Shown here piece after piece: positions 28,976 through 36,740 of a DNA stretch of 64,000 bases. The stretch comes from Prosthecobacter vanneervenii (GTDB lineage Bacteria > Verrucomicrobiota > Verrucomicrobiia > Verrucomicrobiales > Verrucomicrobiaceae). Positions within the stretch are counted from its first letter, which is position 1, and each line of letters opens with the position of its first letter. The notes under the pieces are model-generated. The model was not told where the DNA came from. It saw nothing but the letters and a program-made list of their open reading frames with translations, and did no database searches. The stretch is taken from positions 124,001 through 188,000 of the forward strand of contig NZ_JACHIG010000003.1 of NCBI RefSeq assembly GCF_014203095.1. Direction: 5' to 3'. The translations under genes were made by a program, and so were the position numbers.

Positions 28976-29353
28976 TCAGTCAGCGCACTCGATTGTAGCA
29001 CGCATGGATACCTTGCATGCAGGGATGCGGGGATCGGGGCCATATTCCTGGATCTGCTCCTGCCTGAGCTCTGCCAGCTCCTTGTGGACGGTGGCCACGA
29101 TCGCACGCCCCTTTTCATTCACCTCGTCAGCCATGCGCTTTCCGAGCTCTTTGGAATGCCCGAAGATGACAAAGAGCATTTCGATGACGTATTCGAATGT
29201 ATGGCAGTCGTCGTCCAAGAGGATGACATGCCAAGGCGGCTCCAAAGCCGGAGGAGCAGTCTGCGGCTTTCCCTGCGGCCGGTGTGGAGCCACACGCGGC
29301 TGCCGGGGCGTCACCGGAGCGGTCGCAGAGCGGGTGGCGTCGGAAAGTCTCAT
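28976..29353 (-). CDS. clpS: ClpS-like ATP-dependent Clp protease adaptor
   Basis: A 125-residue protein with a Pro-rich unstructured N-terminal extension (1-40) and a ClpS core (41-125): WHVILLDDDCHTFEYVIEML, then a helix, then NEKGRAIVATVHKELAELRQEQI and a final strand. ClpS delivers N-degron substrates to ClpAP and modulates ClpA. Compared with E. coli, the pocket motif NDD is DDD here and the pocket His66 position appears to be Asn, so substrate choice may differ. The extended N-terminus suits the ClpS mode of inserting into the ClpA pore. It is convergent with the MFS gene; clpA is not in the window. Confidence 0.87.
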   Translation of the reverse strand: MRLSDATRSATAPVTPRQPRVAPHRPQGKPQTAPPALEPPWHVILLDDDCHTFEYVIEMLFVIFGHSKELGKRMADEVNEKGRAIVATVHKELAELRQEQIQEYGPDPRIPACKVSMRATIECAD

Positions 29354-29494
29354 TTATAATATTATGCCCCAGCCCGGCTGTCTCTCAAGTCCACAGACCA
29401 TGCGCCTGCTGATGCGCAGCACTCCCCAGAGATTGCGACGAGAAAACTGATTTCTTGCCGAAAGACCTGGGTTCATGCCAAACTTTACTAAAAT

Positions 29495-29746
29495 ATGAAT
29501 TCCTCCATCTGCCGCACTCTCAGCACCATCTGTTTTCAGGCAGGCATGCTCTCGATCGTGCTTTCCATCTGGATCTGGTGGTTCGTCAACGGAGACTCTC
29601 CGGAAGAGCAGGCACACGCGGAGCGCTTTGGCATCTTCGTCGGACTCTGGGCTCCGACGCTTCTGATTCTCTCCAACCGTTTTGACCGCTTTGCCGACAA
29701 AGCCAAGTGCCTGCCAGGACTGAGCGAAAGCAGCGACAAAAGCTGA
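29495..29746 (+). CDS. Small two-helix membrane protein
   Basis: An 83-residue protein with two predicted transmembrane helices (about 14-33 and 45-62) joined by an acidic loop (DSPEEQAHAERFG) and a short charged tail. I do not recognise a characterised family, though short proteins with the pattern FGIFVGLWAPT are common as conserved hypotheticals. It is divergent from clpS across 141 bases and ends 10 bases from the convergent GYF-like gene. Clean topology and lack of overlap with other genes support it as real. Confidence 0.68.
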   Translation: MNSSICRTLSTICFQAGMLSIVLSIWIWWFVNGDSPEEQAHAERFGIFVGLWAPTLLILSNRFDRFADKAKCLPGLSESSDKS

Positions 29747-29756
29747 GCGGAGAGAC

Positions 29757-30299
29757 TCAAAGGGGTTCGCGGCCCGTGGCTTCAATGTACTGCTGGCGCA
29801 GACTGCTGAAAGCCTGCTGCCATTCATCCACCACCTTCTGCAGCTCCATGACCTGCTTTTCCAAGGTGGAGATACGCGACTGCTGCATGGCATCTCCGCC
29901 CCCGATTTTTTCATCCCTGCCGGTGCCGATGAAAGTGGTGGCGGCGCTGCGTACATGGTGCGGACTGGCCTGGAACCAGGAAAGATCCGCCAGACGGGCC
30001 TCGGTGTTGTCGAGGCAGTTGATGATGGTCACGTTTTCATCGATCTCCCCGGTAGCGAGGAATTCCTGGATCGTGGCCACATTGGTAGGGCCGTAGAGAT
30101 AATTGTCCGGCATTTGGACCAGGAGATCCATCTGCAGCTCGGCAATCATGGGGGCACGCTGCCAGCTCATGCGGTTGTCGCTGGAGATTTTGTCCAACGG
30201 CGAGATTTTGGCATCGGCAGCCCAGCCGCGCAGGGTTTCGAGGTCTTTGGCCTCATAAATTTCCTTGTCTGACGCTTTGAGCAGATACCAAGTTTGCAT
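29757..30299 (-). CDS. GYF_2-like domain protein with C-terminal coiled coil
   Basis: A 180-residue cytoplasmic protein. Residues 1-55 (start MQTWYLLKASDK, then LETLRGWAADAKISPLDKIS and SWQRAPMI) resemble the GYF_2/DUF4339 pattern, in which a small domain ends with a Trp. The middle (60-110) has no clear family. Residues 130-175 form a heptad-rich coiled coil (ISTLEKQVMELQKVVDEW). The frame is open 146 codons further upstream, but that region is antisense to the cupredoxin gene; the ATG at 30299 fits the domain start. GYF_2 proteins are thought to mediate protein contacts; the partner is unknown. Confidence 0.75.
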   Translation of the reverse strand: MQTWYLLKASDKEIYEAKDLETLRGWAADAKISPLDKISSDNRMSWQRAPMIAELQMDLLVQMPDNYLYGPTNVATIQEFLATGEIDENVTIINCLDNTEARLADLSWFQASPHHVRSAATTFIGTGRDEKIGGGDAMQQSRISTLEKQVMELQKVVDEWQQAFSSLRQQYIEATGREPL

Positions 30300-30362
30300 G
30301 GCGCAGAGATAATCAAATTTCGCAGCCTGAGCCAAGCCCAAAGTACGCATGAAATAAAACTC

Positions 30363-30382
30363 GCGGCGTTGACGCCGCCTTT
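30363..30382 (+). promoter_or_regulatory. GC-rich hairpin in the 5' region of the cupredoxin gene
   Basis: A perfect 6-bp stem GCGGCG/CGCCGC (30363-30368 with 30373-30378) with loop TTGA is followed by CTTTT, 45 bases before the start codon of the cupredoxin-PA14 gene. It may be a leader structure or a weak terminator. It is too short for a firm call. Confidence 0.3.
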
Positions 30383-30426
30383 TCGCAAGGCACTCTCCGC
30401 CTCCTTCGTTTAACCGCGCACTCCTT

Positions 30427-31986
30427 ATGTCCCGCCTGCTTATCGCCCTGTTTCTTGCCTCCGCCTGCGCCCGGGCCGTGGAACCCGCCGCTTTTTCCAT
30501 CAAAACGATGACAGCGCAGATGAAGTACGACGTGACCGAACTGCTGGCAGAGCCCGGACAGCCGGTGAAGGTCACGTTTGAAAATGGCGATGATCTGCCG
30601 CACAACCTCGTCTTCTGCCAGCCGGGGACCGACACCGCCGCCATGGCGCTGAAGCAGATGGAGAAACCCGAGGAGGCCCTGAAACGCAACTGGCTGCCGG
30701 ATGATCCGCGCATCTGGGCACACTCAAAAATGCTCAACCCGCATGAAAAGGAGGTGATCAGCTTTTCGGCGCCTCAGAAGCCCGGAAGCTACCCGTATGT
30801 ATGCACCTTTCCCGGACATGCGCTGACGATGAGCGGAGTGCTGAAAGTGGCCCCGATGGGGGACCGGCTGCATGACCTGAAATTTGCCCTTTATCTGGGC
30901 AACTGGAAAGAGCTGCCCGACTTTTCCAAACTGACGCCGCACCGCGAGGGCGTCATCGAGGATAATTTGCTGCAGGTGAAACTGGACGACTACAAGAACG
31001 AGTTTGGCGTGGTCTTCACGGGCAAGCTGACCGCACCAAGGAAGGGCTCCTACCGCTTCTACCTCTCAAGTGATGACGGATCGCGCATCCTGATCGATGG
31101 CAAGGAGATCGTGTCCTACGATGGCATTCACCCTTCGGGCGACATCAAGGAGCAAGGCGTCACGCTCGAAAAAGGAGAACACGAATTTCGTCTGGAATAC
31201 TTCCAGGCACGCAGCCAAGTCGAGCTGTATGCCGCGTGGAAAGGTGCCGACACTCAGATCACGCCGCTGTCCAAGTGGCTGCACCCGAGATGGAAGGGCG
31301 GAGCTAAAAATCAGAAAGAGTATGAGCCCATACCACTCCTAGTGAAGGATGAGGCAGTGATCTACCGCAACTTCATCCAAGGCGCAGGCAACCGAGGGAT
31401 CGGCGTCGGCTATCCTGGTGGAGTGAACATTGCCTGGAGCGCGGAGAGCATGAATCTGGCGCTGATCTGGCGCGGAGCCTTCATGGATGCCGCCCGCCAC
31501 TGGAACTCGCGTGGGGGCGGCCACGAGAAACCGCTGGGCTATGACGTGCTCCAGCCCACGGGCGAAGCTACACCGGCTTTTTTTGTGACTGAAAAGCCAG
31601 AGGCCGAATGGCCCAAGTGGGACAAGACCAAACGCTATGAGGGTTTTCACTGGGGTGGCTATTCTCTGGATGCCAAGCGCAGACCCACTTTCCGCTACAC
31701 CTGGCAGGGGGTGGAAGTGGAGGAGTCTTTCAGCACGGAGGGAGATGGCAACAAACCTGACGGCAAGGCCAAGCTGATCCGCACAGTCAAGGTCGCTGGC
31801 AAACTGCCTGCGCATGCCTGGTATCGCATCGGCAACGGGGCGTTTGAAAACAAAGACGGGGGCTTTTTCAGCAAAGGCATGCCCGGATATCGTATTTCCG
31901 CCGCAGGCGCACAAATCGCCGGTCAGAATCTCGTTATTCCCGCGCAAACCGGCACGATGACCATCACCTACCAGTGGGCCCAGTAA
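30427..31986 (+). CDS. Secreted cupredoxin-PA14 protein
   Basis: A 519-residue exported protein. A signal peptide (1-17) precedes a plastocyanin/azurin-type domain (about 20-143) with a complete type 1 copper set: His59 (DLPHNLVF), Cys126, His131 and Met135 (VCTFPGHALTM). A PA14-like domain follows (about 150-275; FTGKLTAPRKGSYRFYLSSDDGSRILIDG). The C-terminal 240 residues form an all-beta region of unknown family that recurs with secreted PVC proteins. Cupredoxins shuttle electrons; here one may serve a periplasmic oxidoreductase, while PA14 often binds carbohydrate. The propeller protein starts 25 bases downstream and is probably its functional partner. The start has a normal Sec signal. 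Confidence 0.85.
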   Translation: MSRLLIALFLASACARAVEPAAFSIKTMTAQMKYDVTELLAEPGQPVKVTFENGDDLPHNLVFCQPGTDTAAMALKQMEKPEEALKRNWLPDDPRIWAHSKMLNPHEKEVISFSAPQKPGSYPYVCTFPGHALTMSGVLKVAPMGDRLHDLKFALYLGNWKELPDFSKLTPHREGVIEDNLLQVKLDDYKNEFGVVFTGKLTAPRKGSYRFYLSSDDGSRILIDGKEIVSYDGIHPSGDIKEQGVTLEKGEHEFRLEYFQARSQVELYAAWKGADTQITPLSKWLHPRWKGGAKNQKEYEPIPLLVKDEAVIYRNFIQGAGNRGIGVGYPGGVNIAWSAESMNLALIWRGAFMDAARHWNSRGGGHEKPLGYDVLQPTGEATPAFFVTEKPEAEWPKWDKTKRYEGFHWGGYSLDAKRRPTFRYTWQGVEVEESFSTEGDGNKPDGKAKLIRTVKVAGKLPAHAWYRIGNGAFENKDGGFFSKGMPGYRISAAGAQIAGQNLVIPAQTGTMTITYQWAQ

Positions 31987-32011
31987 AGCCACAGCCACGT
32001 ACTGCACTGCC

Positions 32012-33520
32012 ATGAAACGTCTTTTCATTCTTTCCCTGCTCTGCTCCCCCCTGCTGGCCGCTGACCCGGTCGAGGCCGACTATTACAAAATCACCACCTT
32101 TACCACGCCGAAGGAAACGGCCATGGAGGTGGGTTCGATCGATCTCATGCCAGACGGCAAGCTGGCGATGGGGACCCGCCGTGGTGAAATCTGGATCGTA
32201 AGCGGGGCTGGCAGCAGTGATCCCTCTCAGGTGAGCTACCAGCTCTATGCCTCCGGGCTGCATGAGGTGCTGGGAATCGCGTACAATCCCAAGGACAAAA
32301 ACCTTTATGCAACCACGCGCTATGAGATCACACGCCTGAAGGACACCGATCACGACGGCCGAGCTGATGTGTTTGAAAATGTGAATGACAGCTGGGGGGT
32401 GTCCGGCGACTACCACGAGTATGCGATTGGCAGCCGTTTTGACAAAGCAGGCGATCTTTGGGTGACGCTGTGCCTGACGGGATCCTTCAGCAGCGCGGTG
32501 CCATTTCGCGGATGGGCGCTGCGGATCAAGCCTGACGGCACGATGGTGCCCACGTGCTCCGGCATTCGCAGCCCGGGCGGCATCGGATTTGATGCGGATG
32601 GCGAGGTGTACTACTGCGACAATCAGGGGCCGTGGCATGGCTCATGCACGCTACAGCATCTGGTGCCCGGCTCTTTCCAAGGCCACCCCGGCGGCAACCT
32701 CTGGTATGATCTGGCTCCCAACATGGGGCCGCGCCCGATCGATCCGATCCCTGAAGCTTTTCAAGGAGAGCGCAGCCGCAAGGAAGACCGCCAAGGCGGA
32801 GACCCTGACCGCATGGTGATAGAGCGCACGCGCATCAAGCAACTGCTGCCGCCCGCTGTTTACCTGGTGCATGGCAAAATAGGCAACTCCGCCAGTGCCA
32901 TCATCTGTGATCTGAGCGCAGGCAAATTTGGCCCTTTCAGCAAGCAGCTTTTCATAGCCGACCAGAGCCACAGCAACCTCAGCCGTGTGTATCTTGAAAC
33001 CATCAACGGCATCAAACAAGGCGTGGTGATCCCCTTCCGCAGCGGTTTTACCAGCGGCCTGATCGGCGGGAGAATGGACGAGGAGGGACGTGTCTTTGTG
33101 GGCGGCAGCGACCGCGGCTGGGGAGCGCGCGGAGGAAAGCCCTTCTGCTTTGAGAAATGTGAGTGGACCGGCAAGACGCCTTTTGAAATACATGAAATGC
33201 ATGCAAAGCCGGATGGCTTTGAGGTCACGTTTACGCATCCCGTGGATGCAGCCACTGCCGGTGACGTGAAGAGCTACCGCATGCGTGAGTTCACCTATGC
33301 GTATCGTGAGCAGTATGGCGGTGATGAGATCGACGAAATCCTGCCCAAGATCACCGCTGCAAAGGTGGCACCAGACGGAAAATCCGTGCGCCTGACGGTC
33401 GAACCACTGACCAAAGGGCACATCCATGAGCTGCATCTCGATGGCGTGCGAAGCGCCGAGAAACTACCGCTGCTGCACCAGGTAGGTTATTACACGCTGA
33501 ATGAGATCCCAGCGAAGTGA
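32012..33520 (+). CDS. Secreted PVC-type beta-propeller protein (sugar dehydrogenase-like)
   Basis: A 502-residue exported protein with signal peptide (1-16). Its repeats include LMPDGKLAMGTRRGEIWIV, HEVLGIAYNPKDKNLYATTRYEI, TDHDGRADVFENV (a Ca-binding-like loop), IRSPGGIGFDADGEVYYCDNQG and GFTSGLIGGRMDEEGRVFVGG. This is the blade pattern of heme- or PQQ-associated propellers widespread in Planctomycetes and Verrucomicrobia. The CxxCH cytochrome motif is absent. It lies 25 bases after the cupredoxin-PA14 gene, so copper-protein electron transfer from a propeller oxidase is plausible (inference). The substrate is unknown. The C-terminal 110 residues contain an Ig-like strand pattern. Confidence 0.82.
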   Translation: MKRLFILSLLCSPLLAADPVEADYYKITTFTTPKETAMEVGSIDLMPDGKLAMGTRRGEIWIVSGAGSSDPSQVSYQLYASGLHEVLGIAYNPKDKNLYATTRYEITRLKDTDHDGRADVFENVNDSWGVSGDYHEYAIGSRFDKAGDLWVTLCLTGSFSSAVPFRGWALRIKPDGTMVPTCSGIRSPGGIGFDADGEVYYCDNQGPWHGSCTLQHLVPGSFQGHPGGNLWYDLAPNMGPRPIDPIPEAFQGERSRKEDRQGGDPDRMVIERTRIKQLLPPAVYLVHGKIGNSASAIICDLSAGKFGPFSKQLFIADQSHSNLSRVYLETINGIKQGVVIPFRSGFTSGLIGGRMDEEGRVFVGGSDRGWGARGGKPFCFEKCEWTGKTPFEIHEMHAKPDGFEVTFTHPVDAATAGDVKSYRMREFTYAYREQYGGDEIDEILPKITAAKVAPDGKSVRLTVEPLTKGHIHELHLDGVRSAEKLPLLHQVGYYTLNEIPAK

Positions 33521-33553
33521 TGCAGAAGGCAGGAGCCGACTGAATCAGATGAG

Positions 33554-34126
33554 TCACTTTGCCGCCTGAGCTTTGGGCACATTAGGCAGCTCAGGCTCCA
33601 TGACCAAAACCCTGCTGGCCACAGGGGCGGCGGGTTCGGCGCGACGGACTTCAACAATCGGGATGCTGCGGGTCTGCAGGGGCAGTTCCGCACGTTTGAC
33701 CACCTCCCCAGACCTGGGCTTGGGAGGCTCCACGTCAGGCACAACGGCCCGACGCACCTCGACCGGCTCCTCGGCTGCAGATACGACCACCGGGGCGGAA
33801 TAGTGCTTAACAGCAGCCGTGATGACCGCCGAGCGGGCTGGTGCCAGCTCCATGGCTGTCTCGACAATTTTACGCACCCTGCCAGGTTCAGCATTCACGG
33901 CATCGATGGCCGCCGTGACGATTTCTCCCGCGCAGGATTCGTGGATCACGAGAGCCTCCTCCAGGCGCATCACGAGCTTGTCCGGGTCTGCACGGATGGC
34001 ATTGAACAGCTCTCCGCAAAGAGACTCGCAATTGATTTCAGACGTCGTCAGTTTCACTGGCTGCGCCTGCCCTGGCAAAGAAGCCAGGAATGCAACGAGG
34101 AGGCTGATTGCAAAGGTGAAACGCAT
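33554..34126 (-). CDS. Secreted protein of unknown function with Pro-rich tail
   Basis: A 190-residue exported protein with a good signal peptide (1-21, LPGQAQ). The mature part has two Cys near the start (INCESLCGELF) and a helical region (about 30-105) in which ADPDKLVMRLEEAL and AEPGRVRKIVETAM look like two related helical repeats. The last 80 residues are Pro/Val/Arg-rich and probably disordered. I recognise no family. It converges with the propeller gene (33 bases between) and is followed upstream by the M23 peptidase gene on the same strand. Confidence 0.7.
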   Translation of the reverse strand: MRFTFAISLLVAFLASLPGQAQPVKLTTSEINCESLCGELFNAIRADPDKLVMRLEEALVIHESCAGEIVTAAIDAVNAEPGRVRKIVETAMELAPARSAVITAAVKHYSAPVVVSAAEEPVEVRRAVVPDVEPPKPRSGEVVKRAELPLQTRSIPIVEVRRAEPAAPVASRVLVMEPELPNVPKAQAAK

Positions 34127-34193
34127 GAACTGTGAGTGACTGAAAGAATGACGGGGGCAAAGCTGCAGACTTCAAATTATCTTTTCGTGAATA

Positions 34194-34868
34194 TTATGGT
34201 TTTTCAGGAGGTGTGTTTATTAATACATCCGTAACACCTTGATGCCATTGGACGAACTTTTCGGGAGAGACGCGGTTGAGAGGGGCATCTGCATATCCCT
34301 GGCCAGGGTTCACATAGGGACCACGACGAACCTCAAAATGCAGATGCGCCAAGTAAGCCCCCTCAGCTGCGCCCACCGTGCCGATCTGCTGTCCTCGGTA
34401 AACTTCCCGGCCAACAGACACGCGAAATGAGTCCAGATGCGCATAAATTGTCTGAACTAAAGGCCCCAGCTCATCCCCTTCCGGCAAACGATGTGCAACG
34501 ATGATCATTTTTCCCCATCCCGGCCCCGGGCAGCCCGCATACACCACCCTGCCGGCACCGGCCGCATAAACGGCGTCGCCCAAATCTGAATTTTCTCCAC
34601 CGATGCCGTTCAGGTCATCTCCGAGATGACGCTGGATACGAAACGGCTGTGCATTGTAGGTGAGCGCGCCATGAGCAGACCCCATGGGCAGGTCAAATCG
34701 AGTCGCAAGAGGAAGAACCGAAACCTCCAGAGGAGTGAGTCTTACAAATGCAGGATCGAGGGGACACGAAGCGCCTGCCTGTTTTAGACGAGGCCAGATC
34801 ACTCGTGCGATCATGACTGCAAGGACGAGCAGCAGGATCAAACGCGTGACAGGCGAAGAGAGCTTCAT
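34194..34868 (-). CDS. M23 family metallopeptidase (LytM-like)
   Basis: A 224-residue membrane-anchored peptidase. An N-terminal transmembrane/signal-anchor helix (about 9-25) is followed by a LytM/peptidase M23 domain with Zn ligands His81 and Asp85 (HLGDD), the catalytic His144 (YAHLDS) and His175-x-His177 (HLHFEV). The GxGxVVYAG segment near 104-112 is typical. M23 peptidases cut peptidoglycan cross-links (glycyl or D,D bonds) or act as non-enzymatic EnvC-like regulators; intact ligands suggest an active enzyme here. The frame is open upstream, but the ATG at 34868 (MKLSSPVTRL) sits just before the anchor helix. It is divergent from the DUF362 gene across 67 bases. Confidence 0.9.
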   Translation of the reverse strand: MKLSSPVTRLILLLVLAVMIARVIWPRLKQAGASCPLDPAFVRLTPLEVSVLPLATRFDLPMGSAHGALTYNAQPFRIQRHLGDDLNGIGGENSDLGDAVYAAGAGRVVYAGCPGPGWGKMIIVAHRLPEGDELGPLVQTIYAHLDSFRVSVGREVYRGQQIGTVGAAEGAYLAHLHFEVRRGPYVNPGQGYADAPLNRVSPEKFVQWHQGVTDVLINTPPEKP

Positions 34869-34935
34869 ACCCGATGCTGCAACGGCGCAGGCGGCGTTGC
34901 AAAAAGAACCTGCCGCACTTAAATAACCCATTCCA

Positions 34936-36339
34936 GTGAACACACTCTCCCCCTCAGCGTTTGGTGCTCCGAAGGTTTCCGTTTTTAGCGGCAAAGCCTG
35001 CTACGACGATACCGATGCACTCCGCCGGCAGATTGAGGCCGCCATCGCTGCGCTGGAGCTTTCCGCAGACTTTATCACTCCCGGGGACAGGGTGGTCATC
35101 AAGCCAAACTGGGTCAAGGAACACAACGCCAGCAAACCGGAGGATGAAGGCGGCTGGCTCACCATCATCACCCATCCAGCAGTCGTTCGAGAAGTGGCCC
35201 GCTGGGCTGCGCGCAAACTGCAAGGGCGCGGCTCAGTAACGCTGTGTGATGCACCGCAGAGTGACTCCTCCTTTGATGCCATACGACGACTGCATAAGCT
35301 GGACGCCTTGATCACCGATCTCACAGTGGAGTTTCCCGGAGTGGCATTTCTGCTCTTTGACATGCGCTGCGAGGAATGGACGATTGATGATGGCGTCACG
35401 ATCGCCAAAAGAGAACTGCCCAGCGATCCCTGCGGTGCGGTGGACATTCATCTGGATGAGGACAGCGAGTTTGTAGGCCATCCGGGCCTGGGGAGGCTGT
35501 ATGGCGCCTCGTATGATTTTGCCACAACGAACCGGCAGCACACCGACCCAAATCACGAGTACCGCATCTGCCGAACTCCGATGAATGCGGATGTGCTGAT
35601 CAATGTGCCGAAGCTCAAGACCCACAAGAAAGTGGGGCTGACGGTGGCACTGAAAAACCTGGTGGGCACCACACCGAGAACCAACTGGCTGCCGCGCCAC
35701 ACGGAAGGCACTCCTGCAGAAGGTGGGGACCAATTTGCCGAATCCAGCACGAAGCGTGCATTGGAGGGAACCCTGATGCGCAACGCGAAGAAAGTCCTGT
35801 TTGGCAGACATTTCCTTTCCAAGCTATTTGTGCCACTCAAGAAGCTGGGCCGTCTGGTGTTTGGCGACACCAAGCATGTCGTGCGGTCCGGCAACTGGCA
35901 TGGCAACAACACGGCGTGGCGGATGATCCTGGATCTGCACAAATGCTTTTTCTATTTTGATGGACGAGGAGTCAAAAGAGACAAACCTCTGCGCTATCTG
36001 ACCATTGTGGACGGCATCATCGGCGGCGACGGCGACGGTCCCATGTCATGCGATCCCGTGCCGAGCGGGGTGATCCTGGCGGGAACACATCCCGTAGCGG
36101 TGGATTGCGTCAGCGCCCAGCTCATGGGCTTTAACTGGAAGAAGACGCGACTGCTGAACGACGCCTTTGTCATCGAGCGCCTACCGATCACGGGGTTTGC
36201 CCCTTCAGACATCGTGGTGACCTCCAACAAAGCTGAGTGGTCAGGACCGTTTGAGCAGATGAAAGACTGTTTTGAGTTTCGCTGCCACTTTGGCTGGGCG
36301 GGACACCTGGAAAGTGATGCGAGACTGGCCAAGATGTGA
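34936..36339 (+). CDS. DUF362 domain protein
   Basis: A 467-residue protein from a GTG start. DUF362 hallmarks are VVIKPNWVKEHN near 53-64, ITHPAVVREVARW, NVPKLKTHKKVGLTVALKNLVGTT in part near 223-246, and TIVDGIIGGDGDGP with GTHPVAVDCVSAQLMG toward the C-terminus. It lacks the ferredoxin-type cysteines that some DUF362 proteins carry. The family is often found in polysaccharide or cofactor gene clusters, but no such genes are adjacent. The GTG is used because no ATG lies nearby in frame and the residues after it lead straight into the domain. A terminator-like hairpin follows. Confidence 0.88.
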   Translation: MNTLSPSAFGAPKVSVFSGKACYDDTDALRRQIEAAIAALELSADFITPGDRVVIKPNWVKEHNASKPEDEGGWLTIITHPAVVREVARWAARKLQGRGSVTLCDAPQSDSSFDAIRRLHKLDALITDLTVEFPGVAFLLFDMRCEEWTIDDGVTIAKRELPSDPCGAVDIHLDEDSEFVGHPGLGRLYGASYDFATTNRQHTDPNHEYRICRTPMNADVLINVPKLKTHKKVGLTVALKNLVGTTPRTNWLPRHTEGTPAEGGDQFAESSTKRALEGTLMRNAKKVLFGRHFLSKLFVPLKKLGRLVFGDTKHVVRSGNWHGNNTAWRMILDLHKCFFYFDGRGVKRDKPLRYLTIVDGIIGGDGDGPMSCDPVPSGVILAGTHPVAVDCVSAQLMGFNWKKTRLLNDAFVIERLPITGFAPSDIVVTSNKAEWSGPFEQMKDCFEFRCHFGWAGHLESDARLAKM

Positions 36340-36402
36340 ACAAGGCCTGAGGTGCGCCGCAGTGCTGGCGCCGACTTGAGATAACCACTTCACTGTTCAC
36401 GA

Positions 36403-36430
36403 GATAGGTCGGCGATTGACCTATTCTTTT
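36403..36430 (+). terminator. Terminator-like hairpin after the DUF362 gene
   Basis: Perfect arms ATAGGTC (36404-36410) and GACCTAT (36418-36424), extended by one G-T pair, enclose a 7-base loop and are followed by TCTTTT. It starts 64 bases after the DUF362 stop codon and looks like an intrinsic terminator with a short U-tract. Confidence 0.55.
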
Positions 36431-36740
36431 AATCGAGCAGGCGGCCTCATCCCGCAAGCCATACAGACACAAACGGACTCGTCCGTCCCAAAAATGCCGG
36501 GTACATTCCGGAGAGTCCCTCAGCACAGAAATAGCTTACGATAACAAAAATACTTATCGAATCCGATAACTTCCAGAGCTGTCTCAGGTGATGAAAAGTT
36601 GCCGCAAAATATAGTCTCGACTTTCGACGGCATTTTTGATCTCATTTTTAGAAGAAGGCTTCACCAAGCTGTAGCACCAACCTCCGCAGTCCGTCGGGAC
36701 TACGTGCCATGGCCACTGAGAACCATACCTTTTTACAACC
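36431..36740. other. Upstream region of the large DUF1800 operon
   Basis: No gene is visible. The region is AT-richer than its surroundings and holds an inverted repeat TTATCG-AATC-CGATAA (36554-36569) whose right arm echoes an earlier CGATAAC (around 36539-36545). This may be a regulator site for the operon that starts at 36741. No convincing -35/-10 pair was found. Confidence 0.3.
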
